Source: Neospora caninum Liverpool
Taxonomy: Eukaryota; Apicomplexa; Conoidasida; Eucoccidiorida; Sarcocystidae
Assembly (NCBI RefSeq): GCF_000208865.1
Contig: NC_018398.1
Coordinates: forward strand, 620,001-684,000
Reading direction: 5' to 3'
DNA: 64,000 nt
Positions 35,183-48,422 of the stretch are shown here, one piece after another. A model generated the notes under the pieces. That model did no database searches. It was not told the origin of the DNA and worked only from the letters and a program-made list of their open reading frames with translations. Each line of letters opens with the position of its first letter. Position 1 is the stretch's first letter. A program made the position numbers and the translations under genes.

Positions 35183-36964
35183 CGGCGTCGAGAAACATGT
35201 CTCTCCCGATGCCTTCACAGGGGCCTCTGTAACTTGGCGTGTTTGTACACTCACGCCTCTGCACACAGACACGCGCACGTGTCTCTACGTAGACGACAAT
35301 CCTGCATAAAGCGGCAGGTGCGGCTCCACGCGCGTTCTCGAAGACTGTTGAGTGTGGTGCCCAGTGGTAAAAATGTGCGTAGAGTGGGACTGAAGGGGGC
35401 GGAAAGGCCAGCGACGAGAACGGCACGCTGGTGGGTTTGCGCGCTTCCTTCTGAACAAAAGTTCCGGCGACTCTCGCCTCTGCGCAGGAGTGGAGATTTG
35501 TACAAGACAGCGACTTCGCAGGTTTAGAGTTTCGAAAGCGGGCATCAGTTGTCTTTTCGGGTCTTTAGAAACAAACCATCTCGGAACTCTGGACTCCGGC
35601 GCACATGAAGGTTCTCCGTTTAGAGCGAAAATGCATAGCTGCACGCACGCAAAGACCGTCCACTCCATCGGTCTTCCACTGGGTATGCGTAAACGTTTTC
35701 TCGCTGCGTGCCTCGGGTAACCCCGCAGTGATTGTTCCCCGGTGCGCGACCTTTCAATCAACACTGTGAAGGAAGCAAATCGACGGCTTTCGCGCGTGAG
35801 GAAAATATAAATTCTGGAGCGAACGCACGGCCGCACAATATGTGAAAATCGTCGCGCAGCGCGATGCCCCGGCGCTCTTTGACCCTCTTGTAGCGATACG
35901 TTTTCCGCCGTAGTTCAGTGTCCCGCTCGAGCAACCTCGCCAGGCTCCTGTTCCCGGGACGCTTGGAACACAGAATGCGAGCATATGTCTCTCCACCAAA
36001 CTGGGAGGAAACCCAAGTCGCTGAGTCACGAGAGTGAGGCGCGAAGAAGGCTCGGGTCTCGATCGGGCCTTCCGAAGCCGCAGCAGCATTGGAGTCACCC
36101 AGTGTTGGGACGGTGAATCTCACGAATCAGGTGGTTGCGGCGACAGGTTTTTTCACTTTTTCTTTGAGCGTCTGTCGCAGTTCGATTTCCACCGTTGCTT
36201 CACACGTCTCTGACGTCTCTTCCTGTTGCCTTCCCAGCAGAATGCCGTTAACTGTCCGGGTTCTCTAAGTTCACGTTCGTATCGCACATCCCTCAGGCTC
36301 TCTCTCTGACCGCGCGATCAAACGATGTCACATTTTGGCTAGAGCACACCTGTACGTCGTTTTTTTACGCAGCGGTGTCTGCCATGGCGCGCTGTCTGTC
36401 CGACGACGGGGAAACAGGTTGCAGGAAACCTGGCGGCGAATGCCGAAGGTAGGCGGTAGACACACGCCCAGTCTCCACTGTGGAGTGCAGATCTAGACAC
36501 GTGGTTTCGGTTTGGAGGCGTTACAGCCGGCGCTAGACAGCCCGAATCCGCAAAGGAAAGCCTGGAGAAAAAACGCTTCCTTTTGTCTTCGTGGTCTGCT
36601 GAGCCATCTATTCTACACACGTGCGATAGTGCTGCTGGGACAGCGCGTCGAGAAATGTCTGGGGAATCTCTCAAATGGAGGCCTCCGGAACGGGGAAAAA
36701 GTCGAGGGACAAAACGGCAAAACGCCAGAAGATTTTAAAAAGGTTTTCGGAATAACGGCACAGCTTTGGTGCCGCTGGTTCTGTCATGCACTCCAGAGGT
36801 TTTCGGCACAAGAGAGTCCCGACGCTCAGGTTTCCCTCGGTGTCGAGAGTTTCCGGACGCCTCTCGGAGTCCCACACGGGAGCAAGCGTTGAAAAAAGGA
36901 AACTGGGCACGTGTATCATGTGTGTGAGGTTTTCTCACAGCCTCCTGCCGGGCTCGTCAGTCAA
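35183..36964. other. Convergent (tail-to-tail) intergenic region
   Basis: About 1.8 kb between two stop codons on opposite strands; presumably both 3' UTRs. ORFs are short and show no conserved block, and no TA array is present. I see nothing else in it. Confidence 0.5.
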
Positions 36965-39900
36965 TTACACACCACCGTTCATCTGGAGAACGTGATAGAA
37001 GAAGCACAGTTCTTCGGCGTCGCCCCGAAACTGATGCAAGCTATTTGCGCTGCCGCTGTGGCCTTCGGCGTCTCCGCCCAACTTGAACAGAACGAAGTCC
37101 CGAGGAGTGAGCTTCTCCTTCGCACATCTGTCCACCCCGTCCAGAGCTTCCATCTCGCCTGACGCTCTTCCTTCTCCCCGAGAGTGCGAGCCGTTGGTTC
37201 TTTTCCAGATCGCCACACGCTCTTCTCTACGCGCACGCACCGCAGCTCCCAGGACACGCGTTGCATCCTCTGTGCACCTGTCTGCCTCCTTCACCGGCGC
37301 CTCTGCACTGGCGTCTCGAGCTCGGTCGCCCGGTCGCCTATCTGGCCTAGCCACGCCGGATTTTCCCGCCCAGTCACCGGCGCAGCTTTCTTTCCTAAAA
37401 AGAGCTTCGCATGGCCTGTCGCTTTCGGCGTCGCTTCCAAAACGCAGCGAGACGCGGCGTTTGCGTCCCAGCCGCCTCATGGTCTCGACTTTCCCCAAGA
37501 GTTTCGCCGAGTGCCAGGGCCGAACGAGAGAGTCGCCGAGCGAAGTCGAGAGAAAGAGGGCCGGGAATTCCCCCGCGCCGTATCTGTCTCCTTCGCCGCT
37601 TGCCTGTTTGGCGGAAAACGCCCCGTCTTTCGCCCTTTGCCGTGTTTCCGTTGAGTCGCAGTCCATCCCCGTGTCGGTGTCGGCTTCCTCGCCATAGAGC
37701 ATTTGCCCCGACCCGCCCAAAAGTGCACCGTTCTCGCCATTCGCTGCTCCGAGTCTCTCTCGTTTCGGGTTTCTCGTCTTGTCCTCGCCGCGTCCGTCGC
37801 CCCCCCTCGGTGCTGTTGCCTTGCGTGTCGCGGGTCTCTCGCGGCGCATCTCGTTCTTCGCTTGTTGAGCCGAAGCCGATTTCTCAGAAAGACGAGACAG
37901 CCGCGGCGCACAGGGGCAGGCATCTCGAGAGAAGAAACACGGTCCCCGACAGAAGCGAAGACTTCGCTTGCAGTCGTCTGCGAGAGAGTTGTCATACCCC
38001 TCAGCCAGCGAGGCAACAAACCCCCGCGGAGGATGGAAGTTCGAGTAAGGGCTGAAGGAAAGCAAGTTTGCCAGGTGAGCTCTTCGCTCCTCGCCCTCCT
38101 CGTCGGTCTCTGTTCCGCGCCGGTTCGGGTTGCCCCATTCTTCTTCCTCGAGAGCACGGAGAGCGTCGTATGACTCCTCGGATCGCTGCTCTTGTCTGCC
38201 GTTATTGTCGCCCTTCGTGTCGTGTTCGCTGCCTCTCTCCATCGCCTCCTCGCTCCCGCGTCCATGCTGCATCGCGCTCAAGACGTCGAAGAAGCCATGC
38301 TGAAGGACGACGCCGTGAACTTGATGCCGCATTTTCTGGAAGGCGAGGAAAGCGCCTCCAAGGATGCCTCCCGCCGAGGAAGTCTTGAGGAAGATTGATT
38401 TCCTCTCAGCCACATTGAGAGCGACAAAGCCGTTGATTGCGTCTTCTAAATCATCGACAGTCTGGTGCTTTCTCAGGCCTCGGCCGTTGTCGCGAGTCTC
38501 ACCCTCCGCCGCGCCTTCGCCTCGGCAGTGAACAAAGGCCACACGCCACCCCAGGGAGAGAAGCACGAGATGCATGGGGGAGAAGGAAACGGCCATCGGA
38601 CGCTTGTAGGCGCCGTACGCGAGAACCAAAAGCGGCGAAGAAGACCAGAAACGAAAGGCGAAGTCACCGGCTGTGGAAGACGTCAGCGGAGAACAAACAC
38701 AAGACACGGTCCTGCTGGAAAGTGAACCGGCAGAACCAGACTCCGTGGAAGAAGTGAAAGAAGAAGAAGAGAGAGAAGCAGAGGGAGAAGGCGAAGAGAG
38801 AGAAGCGAAACGTGACGAAAACGGAGCGATTGAAACTGTGAAACTGGGGGTTCCGGAAGCACGATTTTCCATCTGCGGAAGAGTCCTTCTGTCTGAGCGG
38901 CCCTGATTCGCTACCTGTCGGCAAGCCTCCCGCGGACTTTTTGCTTCGAGTGTCGCTCGTTTTTTTGCTTCGCTACTCAGAGCCCTCGCAACTCCCACGG
39001 CTGCGTGTTCAGAGGGTAGAAGTAGCGTAACGGGAATGAGGCATTTTCCATCTCGCGAGGGAAAGGAAACCACCTCGACGTTCCCCAGTTCGCTTTGTTC
39101 ACGAGATGGGGTCCGGCGGCCCGCCTTGTCGTCTACAGCGCGGCCTTCCGCGAACTGAAAATCGCCGGAAGCGGCTTGCGCCTCCGTCGGGTGCCTTCGC
39201 TTTTCTGCGCTCTCGCATTCAGACAAACCCGCGGCGTCGTTTCTCGGTTTGTCTCTCGAGAACGGCGACTCGGCTTTTGCCTCGCTCGCGGCGATGGAAG
39301 GAGCGAGAGAAGGACTGACACCGAAAGGTGCACAGACAGAAGTGCCCGAAAACGCATGGTCAGAAGAGGAAAAACACCAGGCGGAAGAAGACAAGGAAGA
39401 AGAAGAAGAAAGAGGTGGCGGTATCCAAGCCGGCGAGGCCGAAGAGGACTCAGACGGGAGAGGAGACTCAGAATAAGAACCCGTCGACGAACGGGGCCCA
39501 TGGGAGACAGACCAAGAGCTGGACAGAGCGGACGAGCGACAGGCGGACTCGGCAAGTCGGCCACGAGAGGCGCTCGAAGCGAGACTGGGGAAGAAGCGAA
39601 GAAAGGCGCTCGCTGCTTTTCGCAGGAGATCGCGATCGACTGCGTGGAGACGCTGGACCCTGATGCATTTTGTTCGCAAGTCCAGAGAACACTGAAGAAA
39701 AGGTTCGAAAGGGGACTGCAGCGAGAAACGAAGAGCCGAGAACTGATCATTTACTCCAGGCTGCAGGATGCCTACACCCGAAGAGCTCGCCAGCATCGAA
39801 AGCGGGATCTGTGTGAAGAGCGGCACAGACGCTGGAGCAGCTGAGGGCCCGAAGGGAAAAAAACCGGGAGGCTGAGGGAAGGAAGAACGGGGACAGAGAG

Positions 39901-42900
39901 CCGAGGGAGAAGGAGACAATGCGGATAGAGCGGGGGAAGATGAACAGATTTCAGAGGCGGGAGATGAAGCGAACCGGGAATCAAGGGGGGGCGAGGAGAG
40001 AGACACTTGCGGGTCGGTCTTTGGCGGGTCACAGAAATCGACAGCAAAAACCACCGGCAGGCTCGGAGGCCGCAGTCCATACACCGCAATGCCATCCGCA
40101 GTTGAGTCCAAATCCGTGAAGATGAAGGAAGGGAAATGAAAGAGAGGCCTCGCTCTCAGTACCTCCTTAGCCTCTGTCTCCTCTGTGTTTGCAGTTGAAC
40201 CGCAAGCACGCAGGGCGGATGCAGAAGCAGAGAGAGAAGATTCACGATCAGGAGGCGAACAGGACGAAGCACACTGAGAAGACGACGTCAGAGGGATGAA
40301 ACGCTTCGTGCGTGGGTCTGAGGAGGAATCAGAACAGGCGCGGTGCGACGCTGGTGCCTGTCTGGAGGCTGCGGACGAGGCAGGAGCAGAAAGATCGACC
40401 GGTGTCAGAGACGCCGGAGAGGGCGACGGCAATTCCCGGATGAAGTCGCCGGCTTTTCTGCCAAGAACAGCCGCGAGAGGCAGAGAGAAAGCTGAGAGCG
40501 CGTTGTGCTGCGAAACGTCGAAAAGAAGCAGGTGCCGTCCCCTGGAAACAAAAGCAGTCGGCGACGAAGAGGGCCTGATGAGCCTGCCGAGTGTCTCCCC
40601 TTTGGGGAAAAGGGAAAAGGCCTTGGATTTGGCGCTGGGCCAGAGAGATGAGCACTCGCATGCATCGTCCATCCAAGGCAAAGAGACCTGTCCATGCACA
40701 TATATTTGCATGTGCGCGATTCTAGCTCGAAAAACGTTTCCACCCTTTCCTGTGCAACGATACAGAGATGTGAGACGACGGCAGCAGGCAAGGTTAACAA
40801 CGCTGCCAGCCAAGTCGCTTGTCGACTGGGTATACACCAGAGATCTGCGATCGCTGTCCTCCATATGCGTCGCTTGGTCGTGGGAAGTCATGCTCACCGC
40901 TGTTGACAGATTTGCCTCGGGAATCCTCGGCGACAGACAGCATATTCATTCATGTTGGATGCACGAAGATTTTCGCACACCCACACACACACACACACAC
41001 GCGAGGCACAGAAGTGCAAGACACCCAAATAAGCAGCGGAGCATACGCATGCATGTAGAGCGTGTGAACGGTCTCTCCTTGTGAAAACGCCTGTCGCAGT
41101 CACTCTCGTCCGGAAACAAGAGATACCTCGTTGTGTAGAAGTGCGTTCGGCCGTCCAGGACTGGGCGCGGGTTTTCCAGAGCTTGGGAGGCGCTGAAAAA
41201 GCAGCAGTTTGCCAAAGAACTGAAGAGTATCGGTAACTCAGCGGACCCACTGCTTTCTCCTTACACCACCTCTCCGGGCTCCGCGTCCCGGCCGCGCCTT
41301 CCCGGACGCGAGCAGGATGCCTCAAAAGGCCGCCTCGCCTTTTGCATAAACCGTTTCAACAGAGAACCACGCCATCGATACTCGAACTCTGGGTGGGGCC
41401 GCCAGAACAAACAATCATGTATATATAAATATAAATATATATGGGTGAAAATGCATTTACACAGACGTATATATCAATGTAATATACATTAGATAGATAG
41501 ATAGATAGATAGATAGAGATAGATAGATAGAGTGTAGACGCTGTGTGGTCATCACAGCTCATGCATCAACGGACGTATACAGAGAGCGACAGATGCATGA
41601 ACATACGCATGTATGTGGTTCAATTTGGCAGATCAGTGAGATGGGCGGTTGCAGGATCCTTGTGCCTTTTAGACTACGCAATCCGATACAGGGTTCTATG
41701 TTTGCCTGCATCGATTGGAAGCGCATGCACCCTGAGGTCTCACCTGAGGATCCAAGTGGCTGTTCGGGATCTGGACGTGGCGCAGATGGTGAAGAAGCGT
41801 CCATCCGCAGTCTTCCCGAGAGCCAAGTGCATCGCGCCCCAGCGCGCGTCATCGCTCTGTGATCGACACGAGTTTTGCAGCACAGATAAGACGAGAGAGT
41901 TGAAACAGCCGGCGAGAGACGAAGCCGAAAGGCGAGAAAAGCAGTCGGAGACACGGCGCAGAGTTAAGAGGGAGACCGACGCAGTGAGTCACAGGGAAAC
42001 GCAAAAATCTACGAACACCCACAGAGAGACCCACAAGCGCCCTCAGAGGCAACCGCCCTCGCAGCCCCGGGAGGGTTTGAGAACGACAGAGTTCGCCGCT
42101 CTCCTTCGAAGAAGAAGTTCGAAACAAAACAGGTGCCTGAGGACCGAGTGCGGTCACGAGCCTGGACACGCGCAGACCATCAGGCGGATGTGGCAACCAC
42201 GAAAAAAAAACTCTCAGGTGGGTATGATACTTCTGAGGTGGGGGACTGCATCTAGATTGTGCGCGAATGTGGCAGACAAATCCTTTTCGAAGAGCAGGAA
42301 CGCGAGAAATGGACCGACGCATGCAGCAGTCTACTGGCTCTCTGAATTGAAAGCACATTCGGTCGTCCTGTCAAGTCCGAATCCACACATATAGAAATGT
42401 ATCCCTGCAGGCAAATGCATATATATATATGTTGATCTCTTGGGAGTAGCCGAGTATGGGTGTCCTTCTCTGTGGTTTCGCGAACACCGGTGAAATGCGT
42501 GGACTCGTTTCCTGGGTGTCTCACCAAATCGAGGACAACTTCATCTCGAAGCAGCTCCAGACGCGGCCCGGAGTGTCTCTCGAGCGTCTCTGCGTTGCGC
42601 CGCGGCTTTCCAAGGGCCAGAGAGGGACAACACGGTGCATGCGGAGGACCGAGAGACAAAGGAGAAAGGGAAGAAGACGAACTGGAAGACTCGCACGGAG
42701 GGTGCACGATCAGGAGGATCCGACGCAGCATGTGTGCTCGGCCAGTCCGGCGGTCGACTGAGGTGTACATACAGCCGACCAGTCTGGGATGACACGACGC
42801 GCCGACTGGCGCGCCTGCCTTTTCTTCTTCGTTTCCGGGTTCCGTCGTTTCTCGCTCGCATTTTTGGTCTTGCACCAGCGAGAGACCCCTGCGCCTCAGG

Positions 42901-45521
42901 GAAAGTTCGAGAATTTCTGACGGCTCGCCCACGGGGAAAAATTCAAAGTCTTTGACGAAGCCAAGAGAGACACCAGGCAGCTCCTCGTACTCCCAAGGCG
43001 ATGAAGAAGACAGAAATCGTCGGAGAGGCCGTTTCGCCTCGCCTGTCTGCCCACAGACGGCATGCGACTTGGCGACTGCGCGAGAAGGAAGAGAGAGGCG
43101 GTTCACAGACGATCCCGAGAAGGAACCAGGAAAGCGGGGTGCACTGAGGAGATCCTTAAAATGGAGTGTATAGCGATCAGAGCTGTCTAGACAGCGCGTG
43201 TATCCAAGCAGGGACGCTTCCTCAAACACTTTCAACGCGCCGATTCGGCACTCGCCGCCACGCGTTTCGTGCGGTGTCCCCTTCGCCTTTTCCTCGTCTT
43301 TCTCGCTCGTCCTATCCTCAGAAAACGCGCCTGGCCTTCTTTCTTGTTTTGCGCGTGTTGTAAGCCAGCCTACGTCGATCAGCTGTTCCTCGCCCTGCAG
43401 GACATCCAAAGCTGTCCATACACCTGGGGGCTCGAGAAGGAGCGGGCACGAAAACATGTTGTCGGAGCTTTCCTGTTCTGCTCTCGTTTCCCGCAGCTTT
43501 CTTCTTTCGTGTCTTTCCAATCGAAGCACGTCTGCCAGCGTAAGCAGCGCAGGTCTCTCCTGCCGCTGCTCCAACGCGACTTCACTGCAACTTCCTTTTC
43601 TTCTGCCCTCTTCCTCTTCGCTCGCTCTTCTTCCGCCGGATCCTCGAGTGTTCGCGCCTCTCGCGGTAACGCCATGGCCTCCCGAACACGAAGGCGCCGA
43701 CGAGTGCCGCAAAGACCGAGGATAGGAAGGACCGGAAGGCGAAGATTCCCCTCTATCGGCGGAAGTCGGCCGCCCACCCTTCTGGAATTCGAGGCTGTTA
43801 TAGCACTCGTCACCCCACACTGCCCATCGGCTCCCCGTCGCCTGCGCCGGTGGCGATTCACTCGGGTCTCTATTCTCTCGCGGGGATCTTCTCTCGGAAG
43901 GCGGCGCTTCGCCTGTGTCCGTCTCTGGTCTACCGGGCAGTTTGCGTCGGCAGATGAGGGGATAGCCTGGATGAAAAGGCGAACGCCTTTCGTAGTACGC
44001 GATTCCCCCTTCAAGAATCTCCACGCTGAGGCTCTCAGCGACTTCTCCTGCTTGCGCTGCTGCTTCTACATGCCGAACAACAGCCTCGTTGTACCAGGTG
44101 TTCTCTTCTTCCTGCCGCTCTTCCTCCCTGCTCTTTCCGCCGTGCGTTTTCCTTCCCTTTCGCCCTTCCTCCTCTCTGCGCTTCGGGGGAAGCGCCGCTG
44201 CGAGGGGATGCCCTGGAACAGCAGAGGAAGCGAGCGAACACGCCTCTTCAAGTCGAGAATGGCGGGAGAGCGTGAGCACCGCGATGGCTTGGTCCCGCGC
44301 TATCTCCGCGGCGGATTTCCCGTAGAAGGCCTCCAGCAGTCTTCTTCGGTGCTCGAGTTTTTCGCCCACCGAAGGCGGCTGAGACGGAGAGCGGGGCGGA
44401 GCCCGAGCGCCTTCAGTTGTCGGTACACTGGGCGAAAGTGGAGACGAAACAGAAAGCGGTGGGGCGGCGTGGCAGAGACGAGGCGTGTCTTCGCGGTCTT
44501 CACTGCTCGTCGCAGCGATCACAAGAGCGCTCAGGGTGTCTTCAATGAAGGCGATGGCAGAGGCGCATTCCGTGTTTGTGAAGGCGAGGTATCGTCGCAG
44601 AGACGGCACGAGGAGTTCCTGACTGCCCGCGCCTCCTCTGTCGTCGCTCCCTCGCTCCGGTCGCGTTCGCGTCCCTTGACGCGTCAAGTCTCCGACCGGA
44701 GCGACGTCGCGTCTCTGCGCTGAGTTGGAGACTGCCGCCAGTTTTTGGAAATCGTGTCCTTCTGCCCCACTGCTTGTCTTCTCTGTGTCTTCCGCCGTCC
44801 GCTGCACGTCTGTCGGTCGTGGGGGAAGCACAGGAGGCTCCGCAGAGGGAACGAGAAGCCGGCCGAATGCAGCTTCATTTTCCAGGTGACGCCACGGATC
44901 CGTCGAGGAAAGGAGAAAATCTTCCTCAGAGGGAAACGGGCTTTTCGGCAGCGAGAAGAGCGAGTTCATTTCCTCTGTGCTGTCTTGTCGCAGAAGAGAA
45001 ACACGGTCGCGAGTGGCGGGTCCCAGCATACTTGCCTCGAACAGCGGCTGTGGACCGAAAAGACACCGTCCTGTCGCGCTGCCTTCCGTCTCGGACTCCA
45101 TTTCTCTTTCTGTCGTCTTTTCTATCGTTCCCCCACTCTGGGCGCAGCCGCTCTGCCTTTCTCTGGGGGTGGCGTCACATCCTTTTCCTCTCTTTCTTTC
45201 TCGCCTCGCTGCTCCGCCTCGCGCGTTTTCTCCGGCACCAGGCTCTTCTCCGCGACATTGCAGGCCGAAGTGTCGGGCACAGCAAAGGCCTCGTTTCTGC
45301 GTCGTCATCCACGAGAACCGCCCGAGAAACGTGCCGCAGGTTCGCTCCCGAAAACGCGTCTCAGCGTGCGATTTCTGCATCCGTTTGTTCTTTCTATGGA
45401 AAACTTCCGTGGAAAAACGGGAACGACTTGCCACGGTGCGACGCTGCTGAGGGTCGACGGCGCCGCGATGATGAAAGACACGCGTGAACGAGAGAGGGCG
45501 AAACTGTGCGAGGATCGCCAT
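36965..45521 (-). CDS. Giant S9A prolyl oligopeptidase-family serine peptidase (oligopeptidase B-like), about 2,310 aa
   Basis: The family cleaves short peptides after Pro or basic residues; typical members are about 700 aa. Exons: 45521-42525, 41856-41744, 41192-41127 and 40721-36965, phases closed. Family landmarks: DPWRHLE near residue 210; HPGYPLICRRK near 520; EVVLDLSDDARW then LGKTADGRFFTICATSRS across the exon 1/2 join; and the hydrolase domain with LLVLAYGAYKRP, GWRVAFVHCRGEG and EEEWGNP. The proposed triad is S1841 (in KTSSAGGILGG), D2122 (LGDSLVRPW) and H2280 (DAEGHSG). Long Ser/Ala/Arg/acidic insertions split both propeller and hydrolase. The nucleophile motif has Thr where GxSxGG has its first Gly. 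The ATG at 45521 follows AAG; earlier TTG at 45575 is not used. The Arg-rich N-terminus could be a targeting signal. Activity is inferred, not shown. Confidence 0.88.
40976..41000. repeat. (CA)n microsatellite in S9A gene intron 3
   Basis: A CA run with one interruption, between exons ending at 41127 and starting at 40721. Confidence 0.9.
41489..41531. repeat. (GATA)n microsatellite in S9A gene intron 2
   Basis: About ten AGAT units with one GAGATA break, near a TA-rich stretch at 41417-41445, in the intron 41743-41193. Confidence 0.9.
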
Positions 45522-48422
45522 CTTGAGCGTTCTAGGGGCGACGGGTGAGAGAAAAGCGTGTAGAAACGAAGACAAGACGGCCAGAAAACAGGAAGGATTA
45601 GAGCCAGTCGAGCCGAGGAGGCGAAAACAGAACTTCCTCGATCCCCTCTTTGTCGTGTTTTGCCTCCATTTCGGCCTGTCCCCTCTTTATCGTCGGTTGA
45701 ATGGGTCTGACGGTGTACATACACCCAAACTCCGCGCCTGAGCCTCACGCTCACCCTCGCGGCGAGCCGCCCCGGGTGCGGGTGTCGGGTTTCTCCGCTT
45801 ACAAACACCTTGCTTCACTTGCGAAGAGCTGTCTCGGTTAGCTATGTGCGGGGGGACGCGCCAGGAAACCCCCAGCATAAACAGAATCCAGCAAACGGAG
45901 GGGAACTTTGAGCCACCAGCTTCGCTCGAGCCAGCGCTGCGCCTGGGTGTGCCTCTTTGCCTCTAAAGTTCAGCCCCGTGCCACATACAGCACATATGCG
46001 CATGATCGAACGGCGCCTTCCTTTCTGTGCATGTCTTCTTCGCCACTAGGCAGTGAACACAAGAGGAGAGACGCCGACTCGCGACGAGAAATAAAGAAAG
46101 CATAGTGTCGCGGTTTAAACACTCGACGAGGCCCCGCGTGTATCCACACAGACGCCCTCTTAGCAACGCCAAAGTTGCAGCGGAAAGTCGAGCATCGAGA
46201 CTGTGAGCAGTCAATCGGAGCGCAAAAGCGCGGCCATCGCATTATGCAGGTTGGGCAAAAAACGCCGTAAGACCAGGTCGAGCCCAGTTGCGCGTGTGTC
46301 GGGTGTTGCTTGGGTCTCCCGCGCACATCGCCGCGAAGGAATCGCCGACACAAGAGCGAAAACGGGGAATACACCAGTGGTAAGAGGCTCTTGTCGGCGA
46401 GCTTTTATTGGCCTAGAAAAGCTGCAACTTTTCTCCCGCTCTCGAGAAGATATCGGGCAGTTCACAAAACTGCTACAGACACTGGAAGCCCTCGGACGGA
46501 GATCGCAGGCACGTGTCGTCATCTGAGCCGTAGAGAGGCGCCTCTAACTCCATTCTTTACCAACTTTTTTAGCTATACGTACATCTAGCGAGTACGGCGG
46601 GCAGAGAGACGGCGTTGCGGCGTCGGACGCCGCCCTCCAGAGGGTGCGTATCTGGCTGTGTGTCGACTCGGGTGTATCTCCCGACTCAGTGGGAGAGGCG
46701 CGCAGATCCTCCTCGCCTGCTAAACTTGCAGAGCTGTCTGTTTCGTTGTGGCCAGAAGGGAGCATATCGCACGCAAAGTTGAGGCGGGCTGACGTGCCGT
46801 TGTCCGCTGGGCACGCAGAGAAGGATTGAGGCGAGCGAGGCAGGGGCAGTGCATCCGCGATTCGTCGGGAGTCGCAGCTTTCTCGCGGGTTTTTCTGTCT
46901 CTGCGGCTCTCCGAGGCACTTCACCGCCGCCCCGCTTTTCGTTTCTGCCTTTTGGGGCTGTCTCGTCAGCTCTCCTTCCGCGACTCAGTCGCCGTCCGCC
47001 TGCAACTTTCCTGTCTCCCCACGTATAGCGCCCTTCCGCGCGGCGTACTAGCGACAGGACGAGTTCAGCGAGAGATCGACGCCTCGCGTCGTCACCCTCG
47101 GGAACCTCTGCGCGCGCGCGCGTCTGAGAGTGAGTCCGAGAGACTGACTGCGCGTCGTTCCCGAGAACTCGCACTAAGTTGGCCATGCGTTCGCGTTTCT
47201 CGCGAGCGCAAGAAAACATTTTTCCCGAAAAGCCCGTTTCCGAAGCCTGCCTACCATTTGCTGAGTTTCGCGCGGACAGAACCAGGGATCCCCGCAGGGT
47301 ACCAGCGCCGAAGTCGCGCGGCGCCTCTCGCCGACGGCATAGCGCGTCTGTCACTTTCCCCTGAACGCAAAACGCTTTTTCGTCCCCGCCGATCAAGTCC
47401 GAGAGTTCTCTCCCCGCCTTTCTCTCGATTTTTTGCCGCGCGGATTTCCGGAACAGTTGCGCTCTCCTCCCACACTGGCCAATCCAGTACACACCGAGTC
47501 CTCTAGGGGTGAGCTGTAACCAACCCAGAGTTTCACGGCCTTTTCCAAGGCTTGCATGCCACCCCGGGAATCTGCTTTGAGGAGGCATTCCCTCTCGTGG
47601 TTCCCCGTTTTGTGTTTGTGACGACACCCCGCGACTCGGTGTCTTTTCGCGGCAACACACGACCCGTTTTGGTTCACCAGGCACGTCATGGCGTGCGCAG
47701 AACGCCGGCGTCTCGCCAAGGCAGAAACGGGACGAGGAATCCCAGTTGCGCCTCTTGTTTCCGTTAAAAAGTACCTCCACTGACAGAGGGCCGCGCGGCT
47801 GCGCTGCTCGCGCCCAGCGCCGCGGCTCCGCGTTTTTCGTCCATTCTGTGTGTCGGGACGTGGCGATCCCCAGTTTCCCCGCGTCTTATCTCGGCCGCCG
47901 TCTGTGGTTTGAGGAAGTGCCTCGCTTTCTCGAGTTGGTTCATCGCCTTCTCTCAATCGCCCCGTCTCTCTGTCCGTAAGCCTCCGTTGGGGCGGGTAGC
48001 GTTCAAGGGCAAAGAGGCAGGTGGAGAGTCGCGGTTGCCTCGGCGAACCAACGCGAAGGCGAAGCGGACAGTCTAGCAACCAGGATACACACGCGCGAGA
48101 GGCAGTCGCCAATCGCGCTGAAGTCGTGGCTGCGCGCCCTCCACGTCCTGCATCACCCCGCCTCCGACACTCAAGATCTGCCGATCTTTCGGGTGTCCTC
48201 GCGCGTCCCGTCCACCTTTCCGTCCGCAGTGTACTGCAGTTGTAGTTATTTAACTGTCGCGTGGAGTCCCCCCCCCCCTCGTTTTCGACCGGGCCTTTTT
48301 CCCCGCGTCGTCTTTTCCCGGAAAACCCACCACCACGCAGCCCAGCTCTGCTGAAGGGACTGCGCCCGCGTCGTTCTTCTCTGCGCGATCCTGTCGCCGC
48401 CCCCGAGCTCCCCGTCGGCGCC
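45522..48422. other. Divergent intergenic region (S9A peptidase / DPH2), GC-rich
   Basis: About 2.9 kb between head-to-head genes, so both promoters should lie here. It is GC- and CpG-rich, and long frames stay open by composition (for example 46686-47780 on minus). None shows a conserved motif. An 11-C run lies at 48268-48278, about 145 bases before the DPH2 start. No TA arrays are present. Confidence 0.5.
48268..48278 (+). repeat. Poly-C tract upstream of DPH2
   Basis: Eleven C residues in the presumed DPH2 5' leader or promoter. Confidence 0.85.

Noticed and set aside
40672..40690. Alternative acceptor CAG before GTCTCTTTG in S9A exon 4
   Set aside because: It would break the reading frame, because exon 3 ends in phase 2. 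The acceptor at 40722 keeps the phase.
43269..44723. 484-codon open frame on the plus strand inside the S9A gene
   Set aside because: It is antisense to an exon that is continuous with S9A family blocks, has Arg/Ser/Phe-rich composition typical of complement frames in GC-rich DNA, and shows no motif.
45522..45575. S9A start at TTG 45575
   Set aside because: It is not an ATG. The in-frame ATG at 45521 with A at -3 is preferred.
46686..47780. 364-codon minus-strand ORF upstream of the S9A gene
   Set aside because: Arg/Gly/Ser-rich, no conserved block, and the opposite strand is equally open over the same stretch. Composition alone explains it.
48261..48422. Extended DPH2 N-terminus from a GTG at 48261
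   Set aside because: Non-ATG starts are rare in these organisms, the extra sequence is Pro/Ser-rich and includes a poly-C run, and the ATG at 48423 has a good context.
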